A stretch of DNA of 64,000 nt. Origin: Candidatus Heimdallarchaeota archaeon (GTDB lineage: Archaea > Asgardarchaeota > Heimdallarchaeia > Heimdallarchaeales > Heimdallarchaeaceae). The stretch lies in the NCBI GenBank assembly GCA_018238545.1, contig JABCTC010000015.1, forward strand, positions 1-64,000, read 5' to 3'. The notes beneath the pieces were generated by a model. The model was not told where the DNA came from. It worked only from the letters and a program-made list of their open reading frames with translations, and ran no database searches. The translations under genes were made by a program, and so were the position numbers. The number at the start of each line of letters is the position of its first letter. Within the stretch, counting starts at the first letter, position 1. Below are positions 45,761 through 54,704 of the stretch, piece after piece.

Positions 45761-46858
45761 ATGCAGAAAGTAGAAATAAAAAGACAAAAGTTCGGAGAAA
45801 CTTTGGACACTTATATGAGAGAAAAGAGACTACCAAAATCTATGGTTTGGGCTGGTTTTATTGCCTGTATATTCATTGCTATCATTGGCTTCTTTAAAAA
45901 GCTAAGACAGCTAGTTAGAGGAAAAGACACAGTAATCATATCTAAGGACGGAACATTGAGAGAGAGAAGTCCATCTCAATGGTCACTAGTATGGGGAAGA
46001 TATAAGAAAAATAGAATTGCTACACTATCAGCTATTTTAGTGATTGGTGTAATTACAATGGCTATTTTCTACCCTATCTTAATGCCATTTAGTCCAATAG
46101 GAACAACACCATTGTTCGATGCATGGAATGGAGGAGGATCTCTTTCCAACCCCAATCTTAAGTACCCGGGTGGAACAGATATTTTAGGAAGAGATGAATT
46201 CTCAAGACTATTAGCAGGCAGTGAAGTATCTCTAACTGTCGGTCTGTTTTCAAGTGTCCTATCAGTAGCCATAGGAGTTACCTTGGGAGCATTAGCTGGA
46301 TACTATAGAGGATGGACAGAAGAAGTCATCATGAGAATCACAGACATGTTCCTCGCACTACCCTTTTTAGTTATAGCAATCCTTGCTGTTTCTTTCATCA
46401 GAAGAGGAAGATTAGTATTCCTTCGTCAAATACCACAATCAATTGTTATTATTCTTGTACTAGGAATATTTGGATGGGCGGGTCTAACGAGACTTGTAAA
46501 TGCAAATACGAAGCAGATTTATAATCTAGATTATGTAAATGCTGCAAGAGTACTTGGTGCAAGTAACCGGAGAATAATTATGGTACACATTATACCAAAT
46601 ATCTTAGCTCCAATAATTGTAATTGCAACACTAAACATTGCAGGGGGAATCTTGGCAGAGGCAGGATTAACATTTCTTGGTTTAGGAAGTCCGACGACAA
46701 TATCGTGGGGGCAGATGGTAAATGATGCACAAACAGTGCTGAAAACGAATCCAGAATTAGCATTACTACCAGGTTTTGCGATATTCTTTGTAGTATTAGC
46801 GTTCAACCTACTAGGCGATGCATTAAGGGACGCACTAGACCCAAGATTGAGAGAGTAG
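45761..46858 (+). CDS. dppC: ABC peptide transporter permease, DppC/OppC type
   Basis: A 365-residue inner membrane permease. The lysine/arginine-rich cytoplasmic N-terminus (1-30) is longer than usual and includes one hydrophobic helix (about 28-44). The OppC-N segment is WGRYKKNRIATLSAILVIGV. The external loop has GTDILGRDEFSRLLAGSEVS, and the coupling helix is AARVLGASNRRIIMVHIIPN. It pairs with the DppB-like fusion to form the channel. It starts 16 bp after that gene, and the ATPase gene starts directly after its stop codon. Confidence 0.93.
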   Translation: MQKVEIKRQKFGETLDTYMREKRLPKSMVWAGFIACIFIAIIGFFKKLRQLVRGKDTVIISKDGTLRERSPSQWSLVWGRYKKNRIATLSAILVIGVITMAIFYPILMPFSPIGTTPLFDAWNGGGSLSNPNLKYPGGTDILGRDEFSRLLAGSEVSLTVGLFSSVLSVAIGVTLGALAGYYRGWTEEVIMRITDMFLALPFLVIAILAVSFIRRGRLVFLRQIPQSIVIILVLGIFGWAGLTRLVNANTKQIYNLDYVNAARVLGASNRRIIMVHIIPNILAPIIVIATLNIAGGILAEAGLTFLGLGSPTTISWGQMVNDAQTVLKTNPELALLPGFAIFFVVLAFNLLGDALRDALDPRLRE

Positions 46859-47899
46859 ATGAAAATGGTAAAGCCAATACTAGACGCGCAGGATATTTAC
46901 ACTTATTTTTATACAGAATCTGGAGTGGTAGAAGCACTAGATGGGGTATCTTTTGATGTTCATCAAGGAGAACCGGTAGGAATTGTAGGAGAATCAGGCT
47001 GTGGAAAAACAGTAACAGCGAAATCAACTCTGAGAATTCTTGACAAAAACGGTAAAACAGTAGCAGGTAAAATTCTCTACAAAGGAGTAGATCTGCTAGC
47101 TCTTCCAGATTTGCAAATGAGAAAAATAAGGGGAAAGGAAATAGCAATGATATTCCAAGACCCAATGACAAGTCTAAATCCAATATTCAAAATAGATGAC
47201 CAGATGACAGAGGTAATAGCGCTACATAGAAACTGTAGTAAAAAGGAAGCGTTGGAATATGCAATAGAAGCATTGGAACAAGTAGGAATAGCAGACGCAG
47301 CAGCAAGAGTGAAAGATTATCCACATCAATTCTCGGGTGGACAAAGACAAAGGGTGCTGATAGCAAGAGCTCTAGCACTCCAACCAAGCCTTCTGATCGC
47401 CGACGAACCAACGACGGCCTTAGACGTTACCATTCAGGCTCAAATCCTCGAACTTATCAAGGATATGCAAAAGAAGCACGGTCTCGCTATGATGCTTATC
47501 ACTCACAATCTCGGTGTCGTCGCTGAAACCACCAAACGTGTTCACATCTTCTACGGCGGTCGAGTCGTCGAGTCAGGTCCAACTGAAGACATCTTCATTG
47601 ACCCAAAACACCCTTACACTCGTGCTCTTTTCGACTCTATCCCAAGTCTCGAAAAAGATAAGCATCGTTTAGCCACCATTCCTGGACTCGTACCAAGACT
47701 GATCAATCCTCCCAAGGGTTGTCGGTTTCATCCTCGTTGTAAGTTCGCTACTGAAATCTGTATGCGTGAACGTCCTCCTGATGTTATTATCGATAAACAA
47801 AAAGCTCGCCGTGTTCAATGTCACCACTTTGATGAATTAGATTTACATGTTGATGAATTGACTATGAACGAAAGAACACACATTAAAGAGGAGGCCTAA
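46859..47899 (+). CDS. dppD: ABC peptide transporter ATPase, DppD/OppD type
   Basis: A 346-residue ATPase that drives import with DppF. Walker A is GESGCGKT, the signature is FSGGQRQR and Walker B is [12 protein letters not shown]. The C-terminal oligopeptide-transporter domain has [11 protein letters not shown] and later cysteines that may bind a [4Fe-4S] cluster. The DNA changes character inside the gene near 47400. Before it nearly every Arg codon is AGA/AGG; after it most are CGT/CGA/CGC, and C-ending codons rise, although the protein stays well conserved. A recombination mosaic is the simplest reading. ATG follows the dppC stop directly. Confidence 0.94.
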   Translation: MKMVKPILDAQDIYTYFYTESGVVEALDGVSFDVHQGEPVGIVGESGCGKTVTAKSTLRILDKNGKTVAGKILYKGVDLLALPDLQMRKIRGKEIAMIFQDPMTSLNPIFKIDDQMTEVIALHRNCSKKEALEYAIEALEQVGIADAAARVKDYPHQFSGGQRQRVLIARALALQPSLLIADEPTTALDVTIQAQILELIKDMQKKHGLAMMLITHNLGVVAETTKRVHIFYGGRVVESGPTEDIFIDPKHPYTRALFDSIPSLEKDKHRLATIPGLVPRLINPPKGCRFHPRCKFATEICMRERPPDVIIDKQKARRVQCHHFDELDLHVDELTMNERTHIKEEA

Positions 47900-47904
47900 T
47901 TACG

Positions 47905-48945
47905 ATGGTAAGTACTTTAAAAGAATATGAAACAGTAGATATGTTTTCTGAATGGAATCCTAAAACCGAACCGATTATCGATCTCATCAATTTGAAGAAA
48001 TGGTTCCCCATTAGCGAGCAATCTATTCTCTTTTCCAGAGTTGTTGCTCAAATTAAAGCTGTTGATGGAGTTAATCTCTTCTTGAACAAAGGAGAAACTC
48101 TTGGACTTGTAGGTGAATCTGGTTGTGGAAAAAGCACCACCGCTAGAGTTACTGTTAAACTTGAAGAACCCACAGAGGGATCTATTTACTTCAAAGGAAT
48201 AGATATTTTCCAACCTATGACAAGGGAAGAAGAATTATCGATTAAACGACAATTACAAATGGTTTTTCAAGATCCTTATTCCAGCTTGAATCCAAGAAGA
48301 ATGGTTCTTGATCTTATCAAAGAACCTTTTGACATTCATTTTCCTGATATGACCTATGAGGAAAAAGAAACCAGAGTTCTTGAAATTCTTGCAAAAGTAG
48401 GATTAGAAGATTACCATGCTTTGCGTTATCCTCACGAATTTAGCGGAGGTCAAAGGCAGAGGATAGGCATTGCAAGAGCTTTAGCTATCCATCCTGAAGT
48501 AGTTTTACTAGATGAACCAGTAAGTGCACTCGACGTCTCAGTTCAAGCTCAGATACTCAACCTTCTCCATGATTTGCAGATAGAATTTAATCTGACTTAC
48601 ATGTTTATTGCACATGATTTGAGTGTTATCAAACACGTTTCTGACCGTGTAGCTGTCATGTATCTAGGTAAAATCATGGAAATGTCACCAACTGGAGAAC
48701 TGTTCAGAAAAACAGCTCATCCATATGCAGTATCACTTCTATCAGCAATTCCAAGACCTGACCCACGTATAAAAATGGATAGAATCATCTTAGAAGGAGA
48801 TGTTCCAAGTCCAATTAATCCTCCATCAGGATGTCCATTCCACCCAAGATGTTACAAAGCACAAGAAATATGTTCGAAGGTAACACCAGTTTTGGAAGAA
48901 TTGGACCCAAATCATTTCGTGGCATGCCACTTTCCAGAAATATAA
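47905..48945 (+). CDS. dppF: ABC peptide transporter ATPase, DppF/OppF type
   Basis: A 346-residue second ATPase of the transporter. Walker A is GESGCGKST, the signature is FSGGQRQR, Walker B is VVLLDEPVSALD, and the C-terminal domain has PPSGCPFHPRC with further cysteines. An N-terminal extension of about 20 residues (TLKEYETVDMFSEWNPK) precedes the domain. The ATG has GAGG about 15 bases before it and starts five bases after dppD. It ends the operon, followed by a long T-rich tract. Confidence 0.94.
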   Translation: MVSTLKEYETVDMFSEWNPKTEPIIDLINLKKWFPISEQSILFSRVVAQIKAVDGVNLFLNKGETLGLVGESGCGKSTTARVTVKLEEPTEGSIYFKGIDIFQPMTREEELSIKRQLQMVFQDPYSSLNPRRMVLDLIKEPFDIHFPDMTYEEKETRVLEILAKVGLEDYHALRYPHEFSGGQRQRIGIARALAIHPEVVLLDEPVSALDVSVQAQILNLLHDLQIEFNLTYMFIAHDLSVIKHVSDRVAVMYLGKIMEMSPTGELFRKTAHPYAVSLLSAIPRPDPRIKMDRIILEGDVPSPINPPSGCPFHPRCYKAQEICSKVTPVLEELDPNHFVACHFPEI

Positions 48946-48979
48946 TTTCTCTTTTTTCTTTCTTTTTATTCTTATTTTG
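48946..48979 (+). terminator. T-rich terminator of the peptide transporter operon
   Basis: Immediately after the dppF stop there is a 34-base tract of T with a few C and A residues, including runs of six and five T. This is the archaeal oligo-T terminator form. Confidence 0.6.
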
Positions 48980-49006
48980 TAAAATACTCTAATGGTGCTA
49001 CAAGGT

Positions 49007-49016
49007 AAAATATTTA
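49007..49016 (+). promoter_or_regulatory. TATA box of the AhpD-like gene
   Basis: AAAATATTTA lies 27-36 bp before the ATG at 49043. This distance favours that ATG over the earlier one at 48992, which would lie upstream of transcription start. Confidence 0.5.
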
Positions 49017-49042
49017 TCTTCTATATCTTCTGTGAACAAATC

Positions 49043-49627
49043 ATGCTAGCAAGTCAGTATTTTAAGAAACGGACCTATGGATTCAGAAGTTTTTTCCATG
49101 ATGCATTCAAAGTAATGAAAAGCTCCTCCCAAATTCGAGAAGTAATGAGATCCAGTAGAATAAGCGAACAATTCAGAGAGAGGATTATGCTGGCTGTTAC
49201 TGCTGTCTATGGTTGCATATATTGCGAATGGACACATACTAAAGCTGCATTAAGTTCTGGATGTGCAGAAGAAGAAATTGTCGATATTATGGAAAATGAT
49301 TTTGGTTCATGTGATCCAGAAGAAATTATAGCTCTAGCTTTCGCACAACACTATGCAGAAACAAATGGAAATCCAACTGATGAAGCATGGAATAAACTTG
49401 TTGAACAATATAGTAATCAAAAAGCAAATGACATTGTTTTGTTTATCAAAATGGTTACCGTGGGTAATTTGTTGGGTAACACGGTTGAAGCATTTAGAAG
49501 TAGATTCAAAGGAAAACCACCAGAAAATGGATCATTATTATTTGAATTATTTATCTATGTGTTTGGTTGGCCATTCATCCTAATTTTGAATAGGAAAATA
49601 AAGAAGAAAATAAAACGAATTGATTGA
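49043..49627 (+). CDS. AhpD / carboxymuconolactone decarboxylase-like protein
   Basis: About 194 residues. The AhpD-like core has the redox motif CIYCEWTHTKAALSSG (CxxC with downstream His), then EEEIVDIMEND and a helix-rich tail. AhpD proteins reduce peroxiredoxin or lipoyl partners, or act as peroxidases. A hydrophobic C-terminal helix (FELFIYVFGWPFILIL) followed by a lysine-rich end suggests membrane attachment, which is unusual for the family. An ATG at 48992 is also in frame, but the TATA box lies between the two, so the later ATG is used. Confidence 0.85.
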   Translation: MLASQYFKKRTYGFRSFFHDAFKVMKSSSQIREVMRSSRISEQFRERIMLAVTAVYGCIYCEWTHTKAALSSGCAEEEIVDIMENDFGSCDPEEIIALAFAQHYAETNGNPTDEAWNKLVEQYSNQKANDIVLFIKMVTVGNLLGNTVEAFRSRFKGKPPENGSLLFELFIYVFGWPFILILNRKIKKKIKRID

Positions 49628-49628
49628 A

Positions 49629-50657
49629 TTAATAGCCTTCATCTATATTTACTTCATTTAGAAACTCTTTTTCTCCTCTAGCAAATCTACTTATGTTTTC
49701 TATTTGTTCATCCCATCGTGTCAAAACACTGAATGGTGAGGCGGCTCTATGGGGGGAGAGAATAACATTATCTAACTCATGAAAAGGATAGCTGGAAGGA
49801 TGCTTTTCCCCTTTTTCATCGGGTTCTGGTCTATAGTCATACCAGACATCAATAGCTGCGCCTAGGATTTTCCTTTCTTTTAATACGTGATAAAATGATT
49901 CTTCATCAATCACTTCTCCCCTAGCCATATTAACAATTAACCCTTCACTACCTAACAACTCTAGCTCTTGTTTTCCTATCATATCTTTCGTCTTTGCTGT
50001 AAGTGGAACAGCTACAATAAGTGTATCAATTGCTTTCAGAAACAAAGGAAACTCTTCAGGTTTATATTGTTTAACAAGCGTAGGGAGAGGATAAGATTGT
50101 TTTTTCCAATCTCTTCTCAGGACAGAAAACTCTACATCAAATCCTGATAATAATCTATGTACCTTTCTATTAACTGCTCCATAACCTAGAAAGCCTATTT
50201 TTCTTCCTCGCAAAGGAAGGGAAACTGCTTCAGTATCTCCTTTTCGCCAATGTCCTTCTTTCATCCAATTATGATGTAAAACAACTTTGTTCGTTAAAGC
50301 TAATAAGAGAGCAACAGCATGTTGAGCAGTATTGTCAGCATTACCATGGCCATTAACTAAAGTCATAGATCGTTCTTTGGTAACTTCTTGGAACAAAGAG
50401 ATAAGATGTTGCACACCAGCACCAGGATTGATAAAAAGTTTAACTTTCTTTGCCGTTTGAAGCAACTCTTTGGTTGGTCTCCAACCCATTATTATGTCTG
50501 CATCTGGAGCTAATTTTAAAAAAGTCTCTTCCTCTGTATCAGGAGGGAAGATCAAATTAACCTGGGGATAGTCTTTCAAACCTAGAGTAAGATACTGTTT
50601 TAGTTCGTCATTTGGCTGCCAAATACAAAGAACATTAACACTCTTTTCTTTTTGCAT
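49629..50657 (-). CDS. D-isomer specific 2-hydroxyacid dehydrogenase
   Basis: About 342 residues. The family reduces 2-oxoacids or oxidises D-2-hydroxyacids with NAD(P). The dinucleotide-binding motif GFLGYGAVNRKVHRLL is GxGxxN/G-like with Tyr/Ala substitutions. The substrate and catalytic parts are VNMARGEVIDEESF (Arg), AAIDVW and a C-terminal LSPHRAA carrying the catalytic His. An upstream TTG gives four more codons; the ATG at 50657 is preferred. It faces the AhpD-like gene with one base between stop codons. Confidence 0.9.
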   Translation of the reverse strand: MQKEKSVNVLCIWQPNDELKQYLTLGLKDYPQVNLIFPPDTEEETFLKLAPDADIIMGWRPTKELLQTAKKVKLFINPGAGVQHLISLFQEVTKERSMTLVNGHGNADNTAQHAVALLLALTNKVVLHHNWMKEGHWRKGDTEAVSLPLRGRKIGFLGYGAVNRKVHRLLSGFDVEFSVLRRDWKKQSYPLPTLVKQYKPEEFPLFLKAIDTLIVAVPLTAKTKDMIGKQELELLGSEGLIVNMARGEVIDEESFYHVLKERKILGAAIDVWYDYRPEPDEKGEKHPSSYPFHELDNVILSPHRAASPFSVLTRWDEQIENISRFARGEKEFLNEVNIDEGY

Positions 50658-50750
50658 GGTCAAATTCAAAAGAAAGTAAAGAAATAAAAACTTTTACAAC
50701 AAATGACAGGAGATTAAACGACTTGATTAAAGAAGAGAGTTAAAAGAGAA

Positions 50751-50827
50751 TGGCGCCGCTGACAGGATTCGAACCTGTGACCGATTGATTAACAGTCAAT
50801 TGCTCCACCGGACTGAGCTACAGCGGC
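50751..50827 (-). tRNA. tRNA-Asn (GTT)
   Basis: On the minus strand the acceptor GCCGCTG pairs with CAGCGGC, followed by G73 and an encoded CCA. The anticodon stem ATTGA/TCAAT holds loop CTGTTAA, giving GTT. The T-arm is ACAGG-TTCGAAT-CCTGT. No intron. Upstream AGGTTTAAAA (50861-50870) is a likely TATA box. Confidence 0.95.
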
Positions 50828-50895
50828 AACTTTCTTTCGCGCTTTTTACATTTCTTGTGTTTTTAAACCTTTTTTTCTTTGTATACTAAAAATCA

Positions 50896-51588
50896 CTAAA
50901 ATTTTCTGTGTTCTTTTGAACAATGTAATCTATATTTTTTTCTAATTAGGGTAAAGACTAATATCCCAAACATTGTCGATGCTACAAAGAAGTAGGTTTG
51001 GGTTGGTGTTGGAGTAGGTTCTTCTGGAAAAGTAAATGTTTCATTATCACCATTATGGGTTATTTGAATGTCTGAACCATTAACCGCTATTTCAGATGTA
51101 AAATTAATGTAATTATGTCGTTCTTCAGAGTCATCAAGATACATCCAAACGGTGTAGTTACCATCAGGAAGAGCTTCCAAAGTATCATTCACAGAGAGGT
51201 TAATAATTAATATTCCTTCAGTTATTCCAGGATCAATAGTGTGATTGGTAAAAGCATCTCCACATGCACTTGGTCCCCATACTTGTCCAATATACTGCTT
51301 ATTCTCAAAAGATAGATTGGCATTCACAAAAACAAGACAAGTGGTATGGCTTATTATATACAAAATTCTATTTGAGGGATTAATTATCTCAAAACTGTAT
51401 TCGAACTCAAAGAAAGTCCAATTAGGGTACGGTTCTCTATAAACCAATTCTGGAGGAAGAACTATTTCTGTCATACGAGTATATATTGTATGTTCAGAAA
51501 CATCTGCGTAAGGATAAAACAAGGGAGAATGGAAAATAACTAAGATGATAAAACAGACAGATTGAAGATATTTGTACAGTTTTTTCAT
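50896..51588 (-). CDS. Secreted, membrane-anchored hypothetical protein
   Basis: A 230-residue protein with a signal peptide (about 5-22), an external beta-rich domain with several N-glycosylation-type Asn-x-Ser/Thr sites and four cysteines, a Thr/Pro linker (EEPTPTPTQ) and a membrane helix (about 198-216) with a basic tail. Patterns such as GNYTVWMYLDDSEERHNY suggest an immunoglobulin-like fold. No family is recognised. The architecture fits an archaeal cell-surface protein. It lies just upstream of the tRNA-Asn on the same strand. Confidence 0.7.
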   Translation of the reverse strand: MKKLYKYLQSVCFIILVIFHSPLFYPYADVSEHTIYTRMTEIVLPPELVYREPYPNWTFFEFEYSFEIINPSNRILYIISHTTCLVFVNANLSFENKQYIGQVWGPSACGDAFTNHTIDPGITEGILIINLSVNDTLEALPDGNYTVWMYLDDSEERHNYINFTSEIAVNGSDIQITHNGDNETFTFPEEPTPTPTQTYFFVASTMFGILVFTLIRKKYRLHCSKEHRKF

Positions 51589-51707
51589 CTACAAAACTAA
51601 GTATTATTCATTATTAAATCTAATCACAAAAAAAATATTCTTTTCTCTGGCAACATTCTTAAGAAGAGTTATGTTAATTTAATCTCAATCGGTCAAGGTA
51701 ATTCCAT

Positions 51708-52376
51708 ATGGACCAAGCTGAAGTGTATAAGAGGAATTGGAACAAATATAGCCGAATTATTAGAGACGGTTTAATCTCTCATCTGGATGATAACTATGTT
51801 CGGTTAGGTAAGAAGGTGCATGATAGGACTAATCCACCTTTCCTTGCTAGTATTGTTAAGGTTGATTCTAGTCTTTGGAAGAAAATTCAGCAAATACAGT
51901 CAGATATTGATAGAATTGATTCAAGACAAGAATTTTTTCACCCAACCTATTTTCACATTACTCTAAGTGAATTTGGTTGGAAAGATCAAGTTGATTACAA
52001 CAAAATTAAACAAAAAATGGAAGATGTTCTTCTAGATTTTTCGCCTTTCAAATTGGAGATTAAGGGGTTAAATTGTTTTGAAAGGATAATTTATGCTCAG
52101 GTTTTTGATAAAAAACAAGTTTTGAGGAGTATTTACTATAGGATGTTAGAAGAGTTTCCTTTTCTAGAAAAACGTTTTCCTGAATATATTCCCCATATTT
52201 CTATAGTCAAAATTAACTCAGAAGAAGCAAAAGATGTAATAGATCAGGTTGAACATAAGTATAGAGAAGTGAGTATAGGTGAAATGTCAGTAGATAATAT
52301 CCAAATTGTTTCAGTAAGACCATACTTAAGCGTTGGAAGGATTAAGATGGAAGATAAGATAGTTCTAAGTGATTAA
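51708..52376 (+). CDS. 2H phosphoesterase (LigT / 2'-5' RNA ligase-like)
   Basis: A 222-residue 2H-family protein. The two catalytic HxT/S motifs are FHITLSEF and PHISIVKIN, about 85 residues apart, as the family requires. Members open 2',3'-cyclic phosphates, join 2'-5' RNA ends or hydrolyse related cyclic nucleotides. The N-terminal 45 residues (EVYKRNWNKYSRIIRDGLI) are an extra helical segment. It sits next to tRNA-Thr, which may be chance. Start is ATG after GGTAATTCCAT. Confidence 0.85.
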   Translation: MDQAEVYKRNWNKYSRIIRDGLISHLDDNYVRLGKKVHDRTNPPFLASIVKVDSSLWKKIQQIQSDIDRIDSRQEFFHPTYFHITLSEFGWKDQVDYNKIKQKMEDVLLDFSPFKLEIKGLNCFERIIYAQVFDKKQVLRSIYYRMLEEFPFLEKRFPEYIPHISIVKINSEEAKDVIDQVEHKYREVSIGEMSVDNIQIVSVRPYLSVGRIKMEDKIVLSD

Positions 52377-52410
52377 TACTCATACAAAACAAATTAGTTA
52401 CAATCAAAAT

Positions 52411-52422
52411 ATTTTTTATATG
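52411..52422 (+). promoter_or_regulatory. TATA box of tRNA-Thr
   Basis: ATTTTTTATATG lies about 30-40 bp before the tRNA start at 52450, the normal spacing for archaeal tRNA promoters. Confidence 0.5.
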
Positions 52423-52449
52423 CTTACGCTCAAAACTCTTTGCAGAATA

Positions 52450-52524
52450 GCCTCGGTAACTCAGCGGCAGAGTGATTGACTTGTAATCAATTAGTCGGGG
52501 GTTCAATTCCCCTCCGAGGCTCCA
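52450..52524 (+). tRNA. tRNA-Thr (TGT)
   Basis: The acceptor GCCTCGG pairs with CCGAGGC, with discriminator T73 and an encoded CCA. The D-stem is ACTC/GAGT. The anticodon stem ATTGA/TCAAT carries loop CTTGTAA (TGT), and the T-arm is GGGGG-TTCAATT-CCCCT with one wobble pair. No intron. An oligo-T tract follows at about 52530. Confidence 0.95.
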
Positions 52525-52549
52525 TAAACATTTTTTCTATTATTTCAGT

Positions 52550-53632
52550 TTAATAAATTGGTTTTTTTCTCATCCGTTTGATATTAAATAACACTACGAA
52601 AGCTGATATAAAAATAATGAAACTATATCCTGATGTTTCTCTCAATCTATCTAAACCGCTTATTTCTAGTATTTCTAGTCCTTCAGATGAATCTGTAACG
52701 TAAATTAGATTATCGATAACTTCTAGATCTTGAGGGCTACCAACATCAACAAACTCTCCAACTTTTTTTATTGCTGTGGGGTTAATTACGTCATAAACTT
52801 GTACTCCAGCTATTTTGTTAGCCAGATAAACTAAACTATCTTCAACATATAGATTCTCGATTTTTCCTTCCAAATCCTCTGAACTTAATAACTCTATATT
52901 AGAAGGATCAGTAACGTTCAGAAGCATTATTCCATCTTCTTTGTTTGCAATATAAGCTACTCCTTCCTCCACAGCTATGTCGTGAGCGAGCAGGTTTACA
53001 TCGTAGCTTCCTAAGACCACCATGTTTTCAATATCACTTATGTCCATTATATTCAACCAAGATCTTCCATCAACTCTGAAAATAATTGTATAAAGTATCT
53101 CCTCTTGAATGAGAACATCACTAACTCCACCTTCTTCATCATATTGTGCGATTTCAATAGGATTGGTGATATTGCTCACATCTATTATTTCTAGGCCATC
53201 ATCTACATCCGCAACATAAACAAGATTATCAACAATAAAGAGGTCGCCAACTGTTCCCCCATCATTGATTTGAGAGATTAGGGTAGGATTTGTGGGGTCG
53301 CTGATATTTAGAAGTTTCAATCCTAAATTCTCATCGGTAATATAGGCAATATCATCTTTTATCCAAAACTGATGACCACGATACAAAGGAAAACTGGAAA
53401 TTTCAGTTATATCACTTGGATCACTAATGTTAAGCAAATAGAAATCACCGCATGTTACGTATGCTATATCGTCTACAACCTTTACAGCGTAGGTATACCC
53501 TAAAAAATCAAATTGACCAATCTCCGTTATTTCTAAAACATACTCATCCGAAGCATCAATAGATAACGGATTGAGTACAAGAATTGCTAATGAGATAAAG
53601 AGTAAACAAGATTTTTTTCGGTTTAATTTCAT
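52550..53632 (-). CDS. Secreted LVIVD-repeat protein with C-terminal membrane anchor
   Basis: A 360-residue exported protein with a signal peptide (about 8-27), seven or so LVIVD repeats of about 42-44 residues (for example YVADVDDGLEIIDVSNITNP and YIANKEDGIMLLNVTDPSN) forming a beta-propeller, and a membrane helix (about 335-352) ending in RMRKKP. The repeats are of the same type as the external domain of the transporter fusion at 43138, so one may have donated blades to the other. LVIVD propellers are cell-surface ligand or adhesion domains; the ligand is unknown. Transcribed towards tRNA-Thr. Confidence 0.88.
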   Translation of the reverse strand: MKLNRKKSCLLFISLAILVLNPLSIDASDEYVLEITEIGQFDFLGYTYAVKVVDDIAYVTCGDFYLLNISDPSDITEISSFPLYRGHQFWIKDDIAYITDENLGLKLLNISDPTNPTLISQINDGGTVGDLFIVDNLVYVADVDDGLEIIDVSNITNPIEIAQYDEEGGVSDVLIQEEILYTIIFRVDGRSWLNIMDISDIENMVVLGSYDVNLLAHDIAVEEGVAYIANKEDGIMLLNVTDPSNIELLSSEDLEGKIENLYVEDSLVYLANKIAGVQVYDVINPTAIKKVGEFVDVGSPQDLEVIDNLIYVTDSSEGLEILEISGLDRLRETSGYSFIIFISAFVVLFNIKRMRKKPIY

Positions 53633-53745
53633 TTTATTTCCCCATTACAAGTATTTTGATAACTATTAAATGAACAGAACTTGGAACACTTATTAATCGA
53701 ACTAACAAATCAATTTTTATAATTATTCCATTTTTTGAGGCTATA

Positions 53746-54078
53746 ATGATAAGTTTTCATGATTTTGAGAAAGTTGACATACGAGTTGGGAAAGTTACTC
53801 AAGTTGAAGATTTTCCTGAAGCAAGAAAACCATCCTACAAATTACAAATAGATTTTGGTGAGAAGATAGGTGCAAAGAAATCTAGTGCGCAGCTTGTTTC
53901 TAATTATACCAAAGAGGAGCTTCTAGACAGATATGTCCTTTGTGTTATTAATTTCCCCCCAAGACAGATAGGTCCCGTTATGTCTGAAGTTTTAGTAGTA
54001 GGTGTCCCAGACGAATCAGGTGAATGTATTTTGATCAAGCCCGACAACGATGTTCCGTTAGGTGGAAAGCTATATTGA
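53746..54078 (+). CDS. csaA: CsaA-like tRNA-binding (OB-fold) protein
   Basis: A 110-residue single OB-fold domain. FEKVDIRVGKV at the N-terminus, CVINFPPRQIGPVMSEVLVVG and the closing VPLGGKLY match CsaA and the tRNA-binding domain of methionyl-tRNA synthetase. CsaA is a homodimeric chaperone-like protein that binds tRNA; the Asn-Phe-Pro-Pro-Arg segment is the conserved binding loop. Length is exactly typical. It converges on the GrpB-like gene with a nine-base overlap of coding ends. Confidence 0.94.
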   Translation: MISFHDFEKVDIRVGKVTQVEDFPEARKPSYKLQIDFGEKIGAKKSSAQLVSNYTKEELLDRYVLCVINFPPRQIGPVMSEVLVVGVPDESGECILIKPDNDVPLGGKLY

Positions 54079-54600
54079 AAGATCTTGTCTAGCTTTTTCG
54101 AGTATTCTTCTAATGAAATCAGATTTACTTTCAGTGTACTTTTCCCTATCAAGTTCATACTTCTTTAGCAGGGTTTGCTTCAACTTAGAATACTCTTGTG
54201 CATCTTTAGGGTGTTTTCTGAGATAATCTCTAAATAGAATATGTTTGGGCCATTCTGAATGTTCTTTTTCTACTACATGAAGATGGTGAGTTCTATAATC
54301 CTCTCCCCCTTTAACAAAAAGATATCTGTCAGGAATTCCTTGCTCACCACGATAAATATAACCGAGAGTTTTCAATGGAACGATTATTTTTACTATGTTA
54401 GACAAAGAGTTTATAGCTGCGAGAATATCAATAATTGGTTTCGAAACAATATCAGGTATTGCTGTGCTCCCTATGTGTTCAACATCAACAATAAAATCTT
54501 CAGCTGCAGAAAAAATAAGCGCAGATTCTTCTTCAAAAAGAGTTTTCCACTTGGGATTATACTTGCTTAACTTCACAACACCACGTTTTAAACCAATCAT
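54070..54600 (-). CDS. GrpB / UPF0157 nucleotidyltransferase-like protein
   Basis: A 176-residue member of UPF0157, a branch of the nucleotidyltransferase beta superfamily. Typical motifs are KYNPKWKTLFEEE, VEHIGSTAIPDIVSKPIIDI (His-Ile-Gly-Ser-Thr and the paired Asp-x-Leu segment) and HHLHVVEKEHSEWPKHILFRDYLRKH near the C-terminus. The biochemical role is unknown; CoA kinase-like fusions exist elsewhere. The ATG begins at 54600 and the end overlaps csaA by nine bases on the opposite strand. Confidence 0.92.
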   Translation of the reverse strand: MIGLKRGVVKLSKYNPKWKTLFEEESALIFSAAEDFIVDVEHIGSTAIPDIVSKPIIDILAAINSLSNIVKIIVPLKTLGYIYRGEQGIPDRYLFVKGGEDYRTHHLHVVEKEHSEWPKHILFRDYLRKHPKDAQEYSKLKQTLLKKYELDREKYTESKSDFIRRILEKARQDLSI

Positions 54601-54704
54601 AGTATCGAAACAAAGAAACCTATTTTTGTTTATATTTTTATCTTTTAGCTAGAAAAAAATGTATCATTGCAAAACCATAATTATCTGATGCAGCGATATT
54701 CCCT

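Noticed and set aside
46859-47899. Frameshift or gene fusion in dppD at the codon-usage boundary
   Set aside because: The protein reads through with Walker B and downstream motifs in the correct order, so the change is in codon choice only.
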